A DNA stretch of 64,000 nt from Corynebacterium yonathiae (GCF_027570195.1 NZ_JAKMUZ010000003.1:1-64000); one strand, 5' to 3'. Counted from the stretch's first letter, positions 1 through 8,072 are shown. Numbers and translations: made by a program. The notes: generated from the sequence alone by a model not told the origin.

Positions 1-32
1 TGCAATAGCGTGTTCCATGGGACCATACTAAG

Positions 33-59
33 CAAAAATGGCCCCTCTTACGAGGAGCC
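33..59 (-). terminator. Terminator of the tRNA-Asp/tRNA-Phe transcript
   Basis: On the minus strand an 8-bp stem, GGCTCCTC with GAGGGGCC around a GTAA loop, is followed by ATTTTTG. It begins 7 nt after the tRNA-Phe 3' end. Confidence 0.8.
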
Positions 60-66
60 ATGATTG

Positions 67-139
67 TGGCCAGAGCCAGGATCGAACTGGCGACCCCACA
101 CTTTTCAGGCGTGTGCTCTACCGACTGAGCTATCTGGCC
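67..139 (-). tRNA. tRNA-Phe (GAA)
   Basis: The minus strand folds as a cloverleaf. The acceptor GGCCAGA pairs with TCTGGCC, the discriminator is A, and the anticodon loop CTGAAAA carries GAA. The 3' CCA is not encoded. It lies 19 nt downstream of tRNA-Asp and is probably co-transcribed with it. Confidence 0.96.
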
Positions 140-158
140 AGAAACCCGAAGGTTTCGG

Positions 159-232
159 CGACCTTGACGGGACTTGAACCCGCGACCTCCGCCGTGACAG
201 GGCGGCGCGCTAACCAACTGCGCCACAAGGCC
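159..232 (-). tRNA. tRNA-Asp (GUC), copy 1
   Basis: The acceptor GGCCTTG pairs with CAAGGTC (one G-U), the discriminator is G, and the anticodon loop CTGTCAC carries GTC. The sequence is identical over its whole length to the copy at 715-788. The usual actinobacterial order Glu-Asp-Phe appears here with a second Asp and a protein gene inserted. Confidence 0.96.
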
Positions 233-315
233 ATTTTAAATTATGTGTGCTCTCTGGCACGGATAGTTACTTTACAGAAGACTCCCAACACTCACCAAAT
301 CAGCACGTCAGAAGA

Positions 316-630
316 CTATTTGGGAGCTTGAAGCGGATCGCTTCCTCCCAATTTCATCTCAAAGCGCTCATAGTCTTCCATTGAGGCAAAGTGCCGCGAG
401 TAAAGGTCACAATCTCGGTCCACATAGCCATAGAGGGCCGGGGCAACATCTACAATGTGGCGCAACTTCAGCTCTTTATACTCTTGCTCGTGAGCTCGGT
501 CAGCAACCTTGTGGCGCGCCTCCTCCTCTGAATCCGCATAGACGAGGAAGAAGTCTTCTCGGTAGAAATTCCTAAGCTCCGAATCCTGCGAGACGAGCTC
601 AAAGATGACAATCCCTACGTATGGTTCCAC
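316..630 (-). CDS. DUF4288 family protein
   Basis: A small protein of about 104 residues with no signal or membrane segment. A strand-rich N-terminus (YVGIVIFEL) is followed by FYREDFFLVYADSEEEARHK, the pattern I associate with DUF4288 (an edge strand, then 'A-D-S-E-E-E-A' leading into a helix). The function of this family is unknown to me. The start is set at a GTG because GGGGAG lies 8 nt upstream; an ATG at 648 would add six residues but has its SD-like AAGGA abutting it. The gene sits alone between two identical tRNA-Asp genes, with a terminator upstream and an inverted repeat over its translation start. It could be a regulatory or immunity-type small protein, but nothing in the sequence shows that. 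Confidence 0.7.
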   Translation of the reverse strand: MEPYVGIVIFELVSQDSELRNFYREDFFLVYADSEEEARHKVADRAHEQEYKELKLRHIVDVAPALYGYVDRDCDLYSRHFASMEDYERFEMKLGGSDPLQAPK

Positions 631-663
631 GGTGCTAACTCCCCACATTCCTTAGTTAGCACC
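631..663. repeat. 10-bp perfect inverted repeat over the DUF4288 translation start region
   Basis: GGTGCTAACT and AGTTAGCACC are separated by 13 nt. The repeat covers the SD-like GGGGAG and the alternative ATG of the DUF4288 gene. It could be a protein operator or an RNA hairpin limiting ribosome access. Confidence 0.6.
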
Positions 664-680
664 AACGTACCAAAACAAAA

Positions 681-706
681 GCAGCAATCGTTTCTACGAT
701 TGCTGC
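681..706 (-). terminator. Terminator after tRNA-Glu/tRNA-Asp
   Basis: A perfect 10-bp stem, GCAGCAATCG with CGATTGCTGC around a 6-nt loop, is followed on the minus strand by TTTTGTTTT. It lies 8 nt after tRNA-Asp copy 2 and should separate that transcript from the DUF4288 gene. Confidence 0.85.
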
Positions 707-714
707 ATTTTCTG

Positions 715-788
715 CGACCTTGACGGGACTTGAACCCGCGACCTCCGCCGTGACAGGGCGGCGCGCTAACCAACTGCGCCACAAGGCC
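715..788 (-). tRNA. tRNA-Asp (GUC), copy 2
   Basis: Base-for-base identical to the copy at 159-232, with acceptor GGCCTTG/CAAGGTC and anticodon GTC. It lies 38 nt downstream of tRNA-Glu. Confidence 0.96.
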
Positions 789-826
789 AATCGAATATTC
801 AATTCGAACCAACACTTTCGTGTTGG

Positions 827-899
827 TACCCCCAACGGGATTCGAACCCGTGCCGCTGCCGTGAAAGGGCAGTGTCCTAGGCCGCTAGACGATGGGGGC
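827..899 (-). tRNA. tRNA-Glu (UUC)
   Basis: The acceptor GCCCCCA pairs with TGGGGGT, the discriminator is A, and the anticodon loop CTTTCAC carries TTC. It is the first gene of a minus-strand tRNA transcript and has a clear upstream promoter. Confidence 0.95.
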
Positions 900-924
900 C
901 CGTCGCGCTACGGCGACTTCTAGA

Positions 925-953
925 AATATACTGGAGACCTCACCAAGTTACAA
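925..953 (-). promoter_or_regulatory. Promoter of the tRNA-Glu operon
   Basis: On the minus strand TTGTAA and TATATT are 17 nt apart, and the -10 box lies 25 nt from the mature tRNA-Glu 5' end. It occupies the leader of the divergent csoR gene. Confidence 0.7.
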
Positions 954-981
954 AATCGCTCCCCCAGAAAGTTTAGGAACC

Positions 982-1314
982 ATGTCTGACCAGCATCAAA
1001 CGTGCTCTTGCCACGAGCCGCACGTGCACGGATATAACGCGGATTCCAAGAGTAAAGATCGTTACCTCGCTAGGCTTAAACGCATCGAGGGACAGACCCG
1101 CGGCATTCACCGCATGGTCGAAGAAGACCAATACTGCATTGACATCATTACCCAGATTTCGGCCGTGAAGTCTGCGTTAGAAAATGTCTCGCTGGCACTC
1201 CTCGAGGACCATATTGAGCACTGCGTAGCCGGGGCCGCCGCAGAGGACGGGGAGGTAGCCACTGAGAAGCTAGAAGAAGCCATGCGCGCCATCAAGAAGA
1301 TGGTGAAAAACTAA
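982..1314 (+). CDS. csoR: CsoR-family metal-sensing repressor
   Basis: A 110-residue, all-helical DUF156 protein. CsoR tetramers release DNA on binding Cu(I), derepressing copper export; relatives such as RcnR and FrmR sense nickel/cobalt or formaldehyde. The Cu(I) triad is visible as Cys52, His77 and Cys81 (YCIDI ... HIEHC), and the DNA-binding first helix RYLARLKRIEGQTRG is typical. An N-terminal extension rich in Cys and His (CSCHEPHVH, residues 8-16) may bind extra metal. The start is the ATG preceded by TTTAGGAACC; the frame stays open upstream into the tRNA-Glu gene. No copper ATPase or chaperone is adjacent, so its targets must lie elsewhere. Confidence 0.88.
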   Translation: MSDQHQTCSCHEPHVHGYNADSKSKDRYLARLKRIEGQTRGIHRMVEEDQYCIDIITQISAVKSALENVSLALLEDHIEHCVAGAAAEDGEVATEKLEEAMRAIKKMVKN

Positions 1315-1339
1315 AAAGAGCCACCCGATAAGGTGGCTC
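1313..1339 (-). terminator. Terminator of tRNA-Lys
   Basis: An 8-bp stem, GAGCCACC with GGTGGCTC around a 6-nt loop, is followed on the minus strand by TTTTTAG. It begins 7 nt after tRNA-Lys and overlaps the csoR stop codon, so it may also act on csoR. Confidence 0.85.
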
Positions 1340-1345
1340 CAGTTG

Positions 1346-1418
1346 TGGGCCCTGTGGGGATCGAACCCACGACCTGCGGATTAAAAGTCCGTAGCTCTAC
1401 CAACTGAGCTAAAGGCCC
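1346..1418 (-). tRNA. tRNA-Lys (UUU)
   Basis: The acceptor GGGCCTT pairs with AGGGCCC (one T-G), the discriminator is A, and the anticodon loop CTTTTAA carries TTT. It is a single-gene transcript with its own promoter and terminator. Confidence 0.96.
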
Positions 1419-1424
1419 AACGTC

Positions 1425-1452
1425 GCTATATCTTAGCTTGCAGCATTTGCAA
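1425..1452 (-). promoter_or_regulatory. Promoter of tRNA-Lys
   Basis: On the minus strand TTGCAA and TATAGC are 16 nt apart, and the -10 box ends 6 nt before the tRNA 5' end. Confidence 0.6.
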
Positions 1453-1483
1453 AGTCCTAATTAGGGGGGCGTCGGAAAGCAGA

Positions 1484-1510
1484 AGGCGCCCAGCTCGCCA
1501 CTGAGCGCCT
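1484..1510 (-). terminator. Terminator after the CoA-transferase gene
   Basis: A 10-bp stem, AGGCGCTCAG with CTGGGCGCCT on the minus strand (one T-G pair) around a 7-nt loop, is followed by TCTGCTTTCC. It begins 17 nt after the stop codon. The U tract is weak. Confidence 0.6.
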
Positions 1511-1527
1511 GCCAAGGCACGGCTAGA

Positions 1528-3030
1528 TTAGCCGCGCATATCGCCCTTTTCCATGAAGCGAACCTGGAAGTCGAAGGCGGTCTTCAGGTCGTGTGGGGTG
1601 TGCTGGAACTTATTTTCCTTAGCACGGTCGAAGTACTCCTCCAGCAGCGGACGGTAATCTGGGTGAGCCACAGAGATAACCTTCTCCACGCGCTCCTTTG
1701 GAGCCAGGCCGCGCAGGTCGGCCACGCCGTACTCGGTGATGATGACCATGGTGTCGTGCTCCGTATGGTCCGTGTGGGACACGAACGGAACCAGCGCAGA
1801 AATTGCGCCATCCTTAGCCACCGACGGGGAGACGAAGGTGGAGATATAGGCGTTGCGGGTGAAGTCACCCGAGCCACCGGTACCGTTCATAATGCGGGAG
1901 CCGGAGACGTTGGTGGAGTTGATATTGCCGTAAATATCGGCCTCAATCATGCCATTAGAGGAAATCAGGCCGACGCGGCGGATGACCTCCGGGTGGTTGG
2001 AGACCTGCTGCGGGCGCAAGATGATGTGCTTGCGGTAGCGGTCTGCTTCCGCATTCATCTTCTCCGCGTAGTCCGGGGACAGCGCGAAGGAGGTGGCAGA
2101 AGCCATGGTCATCTTGCCGGCATCGATAAGATCGAGCATGCCATCCTGGATCACCTCGGTGTAGGCCTGAATATTCTCGAACTTGGAATCCAAAAGGCCG
2201 GCCATCACGGCGTTCGGGACGTTGCCCACGCCCGACTGCATGATGAACTTGTCATACTCAAGACGGCCGGCGGCAACCTCACCCTCGAGGAACTCGATGA
2301 AGTTTGCAGCGATCTTCTCAGAGATCTCGTCCGGCTCCTTAAAGGGTGCGTTACGGTCTGGGGCGTTAGTCTTCACCACTGCGACCACCTTGTCCTCCGG
2401 TACCTCCATGTAGGTGGTACCGATGCGGTCACCTGGCTTCGTGATAGGGATTGGCTGGCGGTTAGGCAGCTTTTCAATGCGGTAAATATCGTGCATGCCC
2501 TCGAGGTTGATGGACTGCCACTCATTAATCTCAATAATGATCTTATCGGCAGCCTCGATGAACTCGAGGTTATTGCCTACAGCGGAGGACGGCACCACGT
2601 GGCCTTCTTCCGTAATGCGCACGGCCTCGATGATGGCCACCTGGAAATCCCCGTAGAAGCCCTCTTCTACCTGCTGACCCGAGTGAGACAGGTGAATATC
2701 CTGGTAGAGCGCGGTACCGTCATTAAACTGCTTACGCAGGGTGGGATCGGAGTTATAAGGAGAGCGGAAGCGAATCGCCTCAGCTTCCGCTAGGACACCA
2801 TCGCAGTCAGGGGCGGTGGAAGCACCGGAGAAGACATCGATCTTAAATTCCTCGCCCTTTTCATGCAGAGCCTTAGCCTTCTCTGCAATGGCGGTGGGTA
2901 GCCCCTTAGGGTAACCGGCGCCGGTGAAGCCGGAAATGCCTACGCGGTCACCGTGGTTGACGTGCTGAGCAGCCTCTTCTGCAGAAACGACGAGCTTCTC
3001 AAATGGGGCGTACGCGATTCTCTCGGACAA
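1528..3030 (-). CDS. actA: Acetyl-CoA hydrolase/transferase (succinyl-CoA:acetate CoA-transferase)
   Basis: A 500-residue cytosolic class I CoA-transferase of the bacterial Cat1/YgfH type. These enzymes move CoA between succinyl-CoA (or propionyl-CoA) and acetate and serve acetate use. The family marks GVGNVPNAVMAG, the YTEVIQDG segment whose Glu fits the catalytic glutamate, and EYGVADLRG are all present, and the length is normal. Translation begins at TTG: AGGAGG lies 7 nt upstream and no ATG near it has an SD. It is divergent from dus across 191 bp that carry a RamB-like motif. The order with dus-phoU-pst matches C. glutamicum actA as I recall it; the substrate preference is inferred. Confidence 0.9.
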   Translation of the reverse strand: MSERIAYAPFEKLVVSAEEAAQHVNHGDRVGISGFTGAGYPKGLPTAIAEKAKALHEKGEEFKIDVFSGASTAPDCDGVLAEAEAIRFRSPYNSDPTLRKQFNDGTALYQDIHLSHSGQQVEEGFYGDFQVAIIEAVRITEEGHVVPSSAVGNNLEFIEAADKIIIEINEWQSINLEGMHDIYRIEKLPNRQPIPITKPGDRIGTTYMEVPEDKVVAVVKTNAPDRNAPFKEPDEISEKIAANFIEFLEGEVAAGRLEYDKFIMQSGVGNVPNAVMAGLLDSKFENIQAYTEVIQDGMLDLIDAGKMTMASATSFALSPDYAEKMNAEADRYRKHIILRPQQVSNHPEVIRRVGLISSNGMIEADIYGNINSTNVSGSRIMNGTGGSGDFTRNAYISTFVSPSVAKDGAISALVPFVSHTDHTEHDTMVIITEYGVADLRGLAPKERVEKVISVAHPDYRPLLEEYFDRAKENKFQHTPHDLKTAFDFQVRFMEKGDMRG

Positions 3031-3103
3031 GGGTAATCCTCCTTCATCAAGGGGCCAGCCAAAATAACGGCCGTTCTAATTAGTTACACAGCCCACATTA
3101 GCG

Positions 3104-3118
3104 AATCTTTGCAAGATT
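3104..3118. promoter_or_regulatory. RamB-like site upstream of actA
   Basis: AATCTT-TGC-AAGATT is a perfect 6-3-6 inverted repeat containing CTTTGCAA, the core of the RamB motif (A/G)AACTTTGCAAA known from C. glutamicum acetate genes. It lies 74 bp upstream of the actA TTG start. Confidence 0.5.
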
Positions 3119-3221
3119 TCCACCACTTTTGTGTGATGTCCACCCCATAAAACAGAAACAGGGAACGCCACCACTATGGCACTAGTTGCTATTTTCCCCC
3201 GTTAACTAGCACAATTGGGGC

Positions 3222-4367
3222 GTGAATTTGCGCATTGGACACTATGATCTCTCCTCCCCTGTCATCCTCGCCCCGATGGCGGGGGTAACCAACGTTGCTT
3301 TCCGCACGTTGTGCCGCGAGCAGGAGCTGGCGCGCACCGGCACTGTCTCGGGCCTCTATGTCTGCGAGATGGTCACCGCCCGCGCACTAGTAGAACGCAA
3401 TGAAAAGACGTTGCACATGACCACCTTCACACCGCAAGAGGATCCCCGCTCCTTGCAGATCTACACGGTGGATCCGGAATATACCTATAAGGCCGCGAAG
3501 ATGATCGTGGACGAGAACCTGGCTGACCACATCGACATGAACTTTGGTTGCCCAGTTCCTAAGGTGACCCGCCGCGGCGGGGGTTCCGCATTGCCTTATA
3601 AGCGACGCCTCTTTGGCAATATCGTTTCCGCCGCCGTCAAGGCCACCGAAGGTACCAATATCCCCGTTACCGTGAAGATGCGCGTGGGCATTGACGATGA
3701 GCACCATACGCATCTTGATGCCGGGCGAATTGCTGTCGAGTCTGGCGCTGCCGCAGTTACCCTCCACGGCCGCACCGCCGCCCAGCGCTATTCCGGCAAG
3801 GCACGCTGGGACGAGATCGCGCGCCTCAAGGAGCACTTAGCGGATACTGGCGTTCCGGTCCTAGGCAATGGCGATATCTTCCGCGCCGAGGACGCCCGCC
3901 GCATGATGGAACAGACCGGTTGCGACGGCGTGCAGGTCGGGCGCGGCTGCCTCGGCCGCCCGTGGCTTTTTGCCGAGCTCGGCGCTGCTCTTCGCGGCGA
4001 GTCAATTCCAGCTGAGCCGACCCTAGGTGAGGTTACTCAGGTGATTCTTCGCCACGCGGAACTCCTGGCGGAGCACGATGGCGAGGACAATGCTTCCCGC
4101 GATATTCGCAAACACATCGGCTGGTACCTGCGCGGCTTCCCTGTCGGCGGCCAGGTCCGCGCCGGTTTGGCAAAGGTGGATTCCCTCGCAGCTTTGCGGG
4201 AGCTACTCGCACCTTGGGCGGATTCCGACGCCTTGGCTGCCGACGCCGACGGTGCCCGCGGCCGCCAAGGCTCCCCCTCCAAGGTCGCACTGCCGGATGG
4301 CTGGCTCGACGACCCAGAGGACGAGTGCGTTCCGGTCGCCGCAGACATAATGAATTCCGGCGGATAA
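3222..4367 (+). CDS. dus: tRNA-dihydrouridine synthase (Dus)
   Basis: A 381-residue FMN-dependent TIM-barrel enzyme that reduces uridine to dihydrouridine in tRNA D-loops. The N-terminal LAPMAGVTN, the MNFGCPVPKVTRRGGGSAL segment with catalytic Cys110, and the FMN-phosphate segment GNGDIF ... GCDGVQVGRGCLGRPW are intact, followed by the small helical domain. The last 50 residues are Ala/Asp-rich and variable. The start is GTG: CACAAT ends 6 nt before it and there is no SD, so the mRNA may be leaderless. It is closest to the DusB group; the target position cannot be read from sequence. Confidence 0.92.
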   Translation: MNLRIGHYDLSSPVILAPMAGVTNVAFRTLCREQELARTGTVSGLYVCEMVTARALVERNEKTLHMTTFTPQEDPRSLQIYTVDPEYTYKAAKMIVDENLADHIDMNFGCPVPKVTRRGGGSALPYKRRLFGNIVSAAVKATEGTNIPVTVKMRVGIDDEHHTHLDAGRIAVESGAAAVTLHGRTAAQRYSGKARWDEIARLKEHLADTGVPVLGNGDIFRAEDARRMMEQTGCDGVQVGRGCLGRPWLFAELGAALRGESIPAEPTLGEVTQVILRHAELLAEHDGEDNASRDIRKHIGWYLRGFPVGGQVRAGLAKVDSLAALRELLAPWADSDALAADADGARGRQGSPSKVALPDGWLDDPEDECVPVAADIMNSGG

Positions 4368-4468
4368 CCTGACAGCAGCATAAGAGCAGATAGGGACATA
4401 CAGGAATCGTGCATTTAACCCCTGCTTAAGTTGCGCATACCACAAAAACTTTCGCTATCATCTTTGGC

Positions 4469-5197
4469 ATGCGTGCCGCTTACAGGGAACACCTAAACAA
4501 TTTCTCCCACGACCTCATCGTGATGTGCGATACCGTGCGCAGCATCATGGATAAGGCTTCCTTGGCGCTGTTGCAAGGTGCCTTGGACTCCGCGGAAGAC
4601 GCCCTCACCATGACTGAGGAGCTAGATGAGATCCGAGTTAGGTGCTCTGAGCGTGCCGTAACACTTTTGGCACTGGAAAACCCCATGGCACAGGATCTTC
4701 GCCAAGTAGTCTCGTCTATCTATATCGTGGAAGATCTTTACCGCATGGGCCGGTTAGCCCAACACATCGCCGATTCCGCACGCCGCCGCCATCCTGATCC
4801 CGTGGTGCCTGCGAACTACATGGGCTACTTTGAGGAACTGTACCGCCTCACCGAGGAAATGGGGTCCGTGATCCACAATATTCTCGTCACCCCCGACGCC
4901 GATTTATCCATTAATCTCCGCGCCGACGACGATGCGGTAGATGATATTAACTCCCATATCCTGCGTATCTTGACCCAGCGTGAATGGGAAGGCAGCGTGC
5001 GCGAAGCAGTAGAGACCTCGCAAATTACGCGTTACTACGAGCGCTACGCGGATCACTGCGTTTCGGTTGCCGGCCATATTATCTATTTGACCACTGGCCT
5101 GCTGCCCCACGACTATGCCAAAAAACTAGAAGAGGACAAAAAGGACGCCGAGTTTGAAGCCCGGATGGCGGACCTCGAGCGACAGTTCCGCCGCTAG
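4469..5197 (+). CDS. phoU: Phosphate transport system regulator PhoU
   Basis: A 242-residue protein of two tandem three-helix PhoU domains (about residues 10-105 and 115-220). PhoU restrains phosphate uptake and links Pst to the phosphate two-component system. The ExxxD-type metal motifs of the family fit helices such as ENPMAQDLRQVVSSIYIVEDLYRMG. TATCAT ends exactly 7 nt before the ATG and there is no SD, so a leaderless transcript is likely. It is transcribed towards pstB and separated from it by a strong terminator, so unlike in many bacteria it is not in the pst operon. Confidence 0.94.
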   Translation: MRAAYREHLNNFSHDLIVMCDTVRSIMDKASLALLQGALDSAEDALTMTEELDEIRVRCSERAVTLLALENPMAQDLRQVVSSIYIVEDLYRMGRLAQHIADSARRRHPDPVVPANYMGYFEELYRLTEEMGSVIHNILVTPDADLSINLRADDDAVDDINSHILRILTQREWEGSVREAVETSQITRYYERYADHCVSVAGHIIYLTTGLLPHDYAKKLEEDKKDAEFEARMADLERQFRR

Positions 5198-5218
5198 ACG
5201 GATTCCAGTACCAAAGAA

Positions 5219-5249
5219 GGGGGCCGGTTCTTTCGAACCGGCCCCCTTC
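5219..5249. terminator. Bidirectional terminator between phoU and pstB
   Basis: A 12-bp perfect stem, GGGGGCCGGTTC with GAACCGGCCCCC around TTTC. It lies between convergent genes; TTCT follows on the plus strand and TTCTTTGG on the minus strand. Confidence 0.85.
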
Positions 5250-5271
5250 TCTCGGACAATCTTTCTGCTGT

Positions 5272-6045
5272 TTAGCCGAAGCGGCCAGAGATATAATCCT
5301 CGGTCTCCTTCTGGGAAGGATTCTCGAAGATCTTGGTGGTGTCATCGAACTCCACCAGGTGGCCTGGCTTGCCGGTTGCTTCTAGGGAGAAGAAGCCAGT
5401 CTTATCGGATACACGGGCTGCCTGCTGCATATTGTGAGTCACGATAACGATGGTGAAGTTTTCCTTCAGCTCGTGGATAAGGTCCTCCACGGCGAGGGTG
5501 GAAATCGGGTCCAGCGCAGAACAAGGCTCGTCCATGAGCAGCACCTCTGGCTCCACTGCGATTGCACGGGCGATGCACAGACGCTGCTGCTGACCACCGG
5601 AGAGACCGCCGCCCGGCTTGTCCAGGCGGTCCTTGACCTCGTCCCACAGGTTGGCGCCGCGCAAAGACTTCTCAGCGACTTCCTTGAGCTTCTTCTTGTT
5701 CTTCTCACCTGAAAGCTTCAAGCCTGCAACCACATTGTCCTCAATAGACATCGTGGGGAACGGGTTAGCCTTCTGGAAGACCATGCCGATGGTATTGCGA
5801 ACGGAAACTGGGTCAACCTTTGGACCGTAGATATTGGTGCCATCGAGCAGGATTTCACCCTTTACCGAGGCTCCGGGAATGACCTCGTGCATACGATTGA
5901 TGGTGCGCAGCACGGTGGATTTACCACAGCCGGAAGGGCCGATGAATGCAGTCACGGCCTGGGCCGGGATCTGCATATTCACGTTCTGCACGGCGTGAAA
6001 ATCGCCGTAGAAAATGTTCACGTCATTGAGCGCGAGCTTAGACAT
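5272..6045 (-). CDS. pstB: Phosphate ABC transporter ATPase PstB
   Basis: A 257-residue ATPase powering high-affinity phosphate import through PstCA. Walker [10 protein letters not shown] is at residues 36-44, the Q-loop is in [10 protein letters not shown], the signature is LSGGQQQR, Walker B is [12 protein letters not shown] and the H-loop is THNMQQA. The start ATG has AGGAG about 10 nt upstream. It is the last gene of the minus-strand operon pstS-pstC-pstA-pstB, 51 nt after pstA. Confidence 0.97.
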   Translation of the reverse strand: MSKLALNDVNIFYGDFHAVQNVNMQIPAQAVTAFIGPSGCGKSTVLRTINRMHEVIPGASVKGEILLDGTNIYGPKVDPVSVRNTIGMVFQKANPFPTMSIEDNVVAGLKLSGEKNKKKLKEVAEKSLRGANLWDEVKDRLDKPGGGLSGGQQQRLCIARAIAVEPEVLLMDEPCSALDPISTLAVEDLIHELKENFTIVIVTHNMQQAARVSDKTGFFSLEATGKPGHLVEFDDTTKIFENPSQKETEDYISGRFG

Positions 6046-6096
6046 TTGGGAGTTTCTCCTCTAGCAAGTGTATGGCGGAATCGAGTGTTACGGCGT

Positions 6097-7011
6097 TTAC
6101 TTCTTAACCGAGAACTTTGCGGACACGATGCGGGCCGCAATATTGAGGACGGCGATGAGGATAACCAGCGTCAAAGCTGCACCCCAGAGCTTATCCAGTA
6201 CGGCTGGCTGAGCGCCTGCCTTGTACATATCCAGCATCATCAGCGGGAGCGAGGATTGAGATCCCTTAAAGGCATCCCAATTAATGACGGAGGAGGAACC
6301 AACCAAGACCAGCACCGGCGAGGACTCACCCATCACGCGGGCAATCGCCAGCATGATACCGGTGACGATGCCGGACAGGGCGGTAGGCAGAACGATACGG
6401 GCGATGGTCTTCCACTTTGGTACACCGAGCGCGTAGGACGCCTCACGCAAGTCCATTGGAACCACGCGCAGCATCTCTTCGGTATTGCGCACCACAATCG
6501 GAATCATCAGCAGCACCAGGGACAGCGCCACAGCGAAACCGGAGCGGCCGAAACCGAAGAGGGTAATCCACATGGCGAAGATGAACAGGGCTGCAACGAT
6601 GGAAGGCACACCAGAGAGGATGTCCACCATGAAGGTAGTGATGCGGCCGAGCCAGCCACCCTTGGAGTACTCCACCAAGTAGATGGCGGTGAAAATACCG
6701 ATCGGGATGGAGATAATAGAGGCCAGAATGGTCTGAACCAAGGTACCCACAATCGCGTGAGCGGCACCGCCGCCGGCAGCACTATTCATGATGCCGCGCT
6801 GGGAAGCGGTCCACCACTCGGCGTTGAGGATGACGCCACTGCCGCGGGCGATAAGCTCCCACAGAACCCACACCAGGGGAACCATGGCCAGAAGCATTGC
6901 ACCCCAGACCACCGCGGTGGCAATACTATTAGCCATCTTGCGGGATCCGGAGATGTCCAAGAAGGTCGCGCCGCCTTGGGAGGCAGGCTTGGCATTAGTA
7001 GTCGTAGTCAT
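6097..7011 (-). CDS. pstA: Phosphate ABC transporter permease PstA
   Basis: A 304-residue inner-membrane permease with six predicted helices. The first is at about residues 32-58 and the binding-protein-dependent transport domain spans roughly 90-290, including the EAA-loop segment REASYALGVPKWKTI that contacts PstB. GGAGGATCA directly precedes the ATG. It follows pstC by 14 nt and pairs with PstC to form the phosphate channel. Confidence 0.96.
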   Translation of the reverse strand: MTTTTNAKPASQGGATFLDISGSRKMANSIATAVVWGAMLLAMVPLVWVLWELIARGSGVILNAEWWTASQRGIMNSAAGGGAAHAIVGTLVQTILASIISIPIGIFTAIYLVEYSKGGWLGRITTFMVDILSGVPSIVAALFIFAMWITLFGFGRSGFAVALSLVLLMIPIVVRNTEEMLRVVPMDLREASYALGVPKWKTIARIVLPTALSGIVTGIMLAIARVMGESSPVLVLVGSSSVINWDAFKGSQSSLPLMMLDMYKAGAQPAVLDKLWGAALTLVILIAVLNIAARIVSAKFSVKK

Positions 7012-7025
7012 TGATCCTCCCCTCC

Positions 7026-8072
7026 TTACTTCTTCTTCACGATGGCGCGGGCAATTGCGTTGACCACGAAGGTCAGCAAGAACAGCATGAGGCCGGCGGC
7101 GATGTAGGCACCAGCGCGCATCTCGTTACCGAACTCGGCAGATGCCAGGGCGATGGCCGTGGCGAAGGTCGTGCCGCCGTCGAAAAGCGAGAAGCGGAAG
7201 TCAATCAGCGGGGAGACGACCATGTACAGCGCCATGGTCTCACCCAGTGCACGGCCCAGGCCGAGCATGGAGCCGGCGATATAGCCGGACATGCCGAATG
7301 GCAGCACGGTCATGCGGATAACTTCCCAACGGGTAGCGCCCAGCGCCAGGGCGGATTCCACCTGGCCTGGAGGGGTCTGAACAAAGACCTCGCGGGCGGT
7401 AGCCGCGATGATCGGCAAAATCATCACGGCGAGCACGATGCCACCGGTAAACAAGTTGCGGCCGGTAGCAAAGGAGGGCGAGTTATCGAAGACATGGAAG
7501 AGGAAGAAGCCACCGGCCCAAGACTCCATCCAGGAGTAGAAGCCGGATAGCGCCGGGCCGAGAACCTGCCAGCCCCACAGACCATAAACAATGGAAGGAA
7601 CCGCAGCGAGCATGTCCACCAAGAAGCCGAGAGGCTTGACCAAGCGGGCAGGCGCGTAGTTGGACAGGAAGATAGCGATGGCCAAGGCCACCGGCATAGC
7701 CAGCAGAAGGGCGAAGACGGAGATGAGGACGGTGGTACCGAACATGGTCGGGATGCCGAACTTCATCGCGGAAGTATCGGTGGTCTCCCAGCGGCCGCCA
7801 TAGGTAAAGAAGCCCATGATGCCGCCGTCATTGACGGCCAAGGCCGGAACGGCACGCCACAGCAGGAAGGCAGCGATGGCGGCAATCATGACGGTGATAA
7901 GTGTTGCCGAAGCAGTGGACAGGAACTCGAAGACACGGTCGCCCGGGCGCTTCACGCCGCTTTGGGAGCTAGAGACAGCTACCTCGTCGTGTCCGCTGTT
8001 GGAGACTCGCTCGGCAGCGGTGACATTCGCGTCCGCCTGCTCTGGAGCCGTGGTGAGATTATTGTCTGCCAT
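7026..8072 (-). CDS. pstC: Phosphate ABC transporter permease PstC
   Basis: A 348-residue permease. A polar N-terminal tail of about 50 residues is followed by six helices. The EAA-type loop VESALALGATRWEVIRMTVLPFG is the ATPase docking site. The start ATG has AAAGGA about 11 nt upstream. It lies 121 nt downstream of pstS across a stable hairpin and is 14 nt from pstA. Confidence 0.96.
   Translation of the reverse strand: MADNNLTTAPEQADANVTAAERVSNSGHDEVAVSSSQSGVKRPGDRVFEFLSTASATLITVMIAAIAAFLLWRAVPALAVNDGGIMGFFTYGGRWETTDTSAMKFGIPTMFGTTVLISVFALLLAMPVALAIAIFLSNYAPARLVKPLGFLVDMLAAVPSIVYGLWGWQVLGPALSGFYSWMESWAGGFFLFHVFDNSPSFATGRNLFTGGIVLAVMILPIIAATAREVFVQTPPGQVESALALGATRWEVIRMTVLPFGMSGYIAGSMLGLGRALGETMALYMVVSPLIDFRFSLFDGGTTFATAIALASAEFGNEMRAGAYIAAGLMLFLLTFVVNAIARAIVKKK

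Noticed and set aside
1446..1457. RamB-like GGACTTTGCAAA between actA and tRNA-Lys
   Set aside because: It is downstream of actA, and its TTGCAA is explained as the -35 element of tRNA-Lys.
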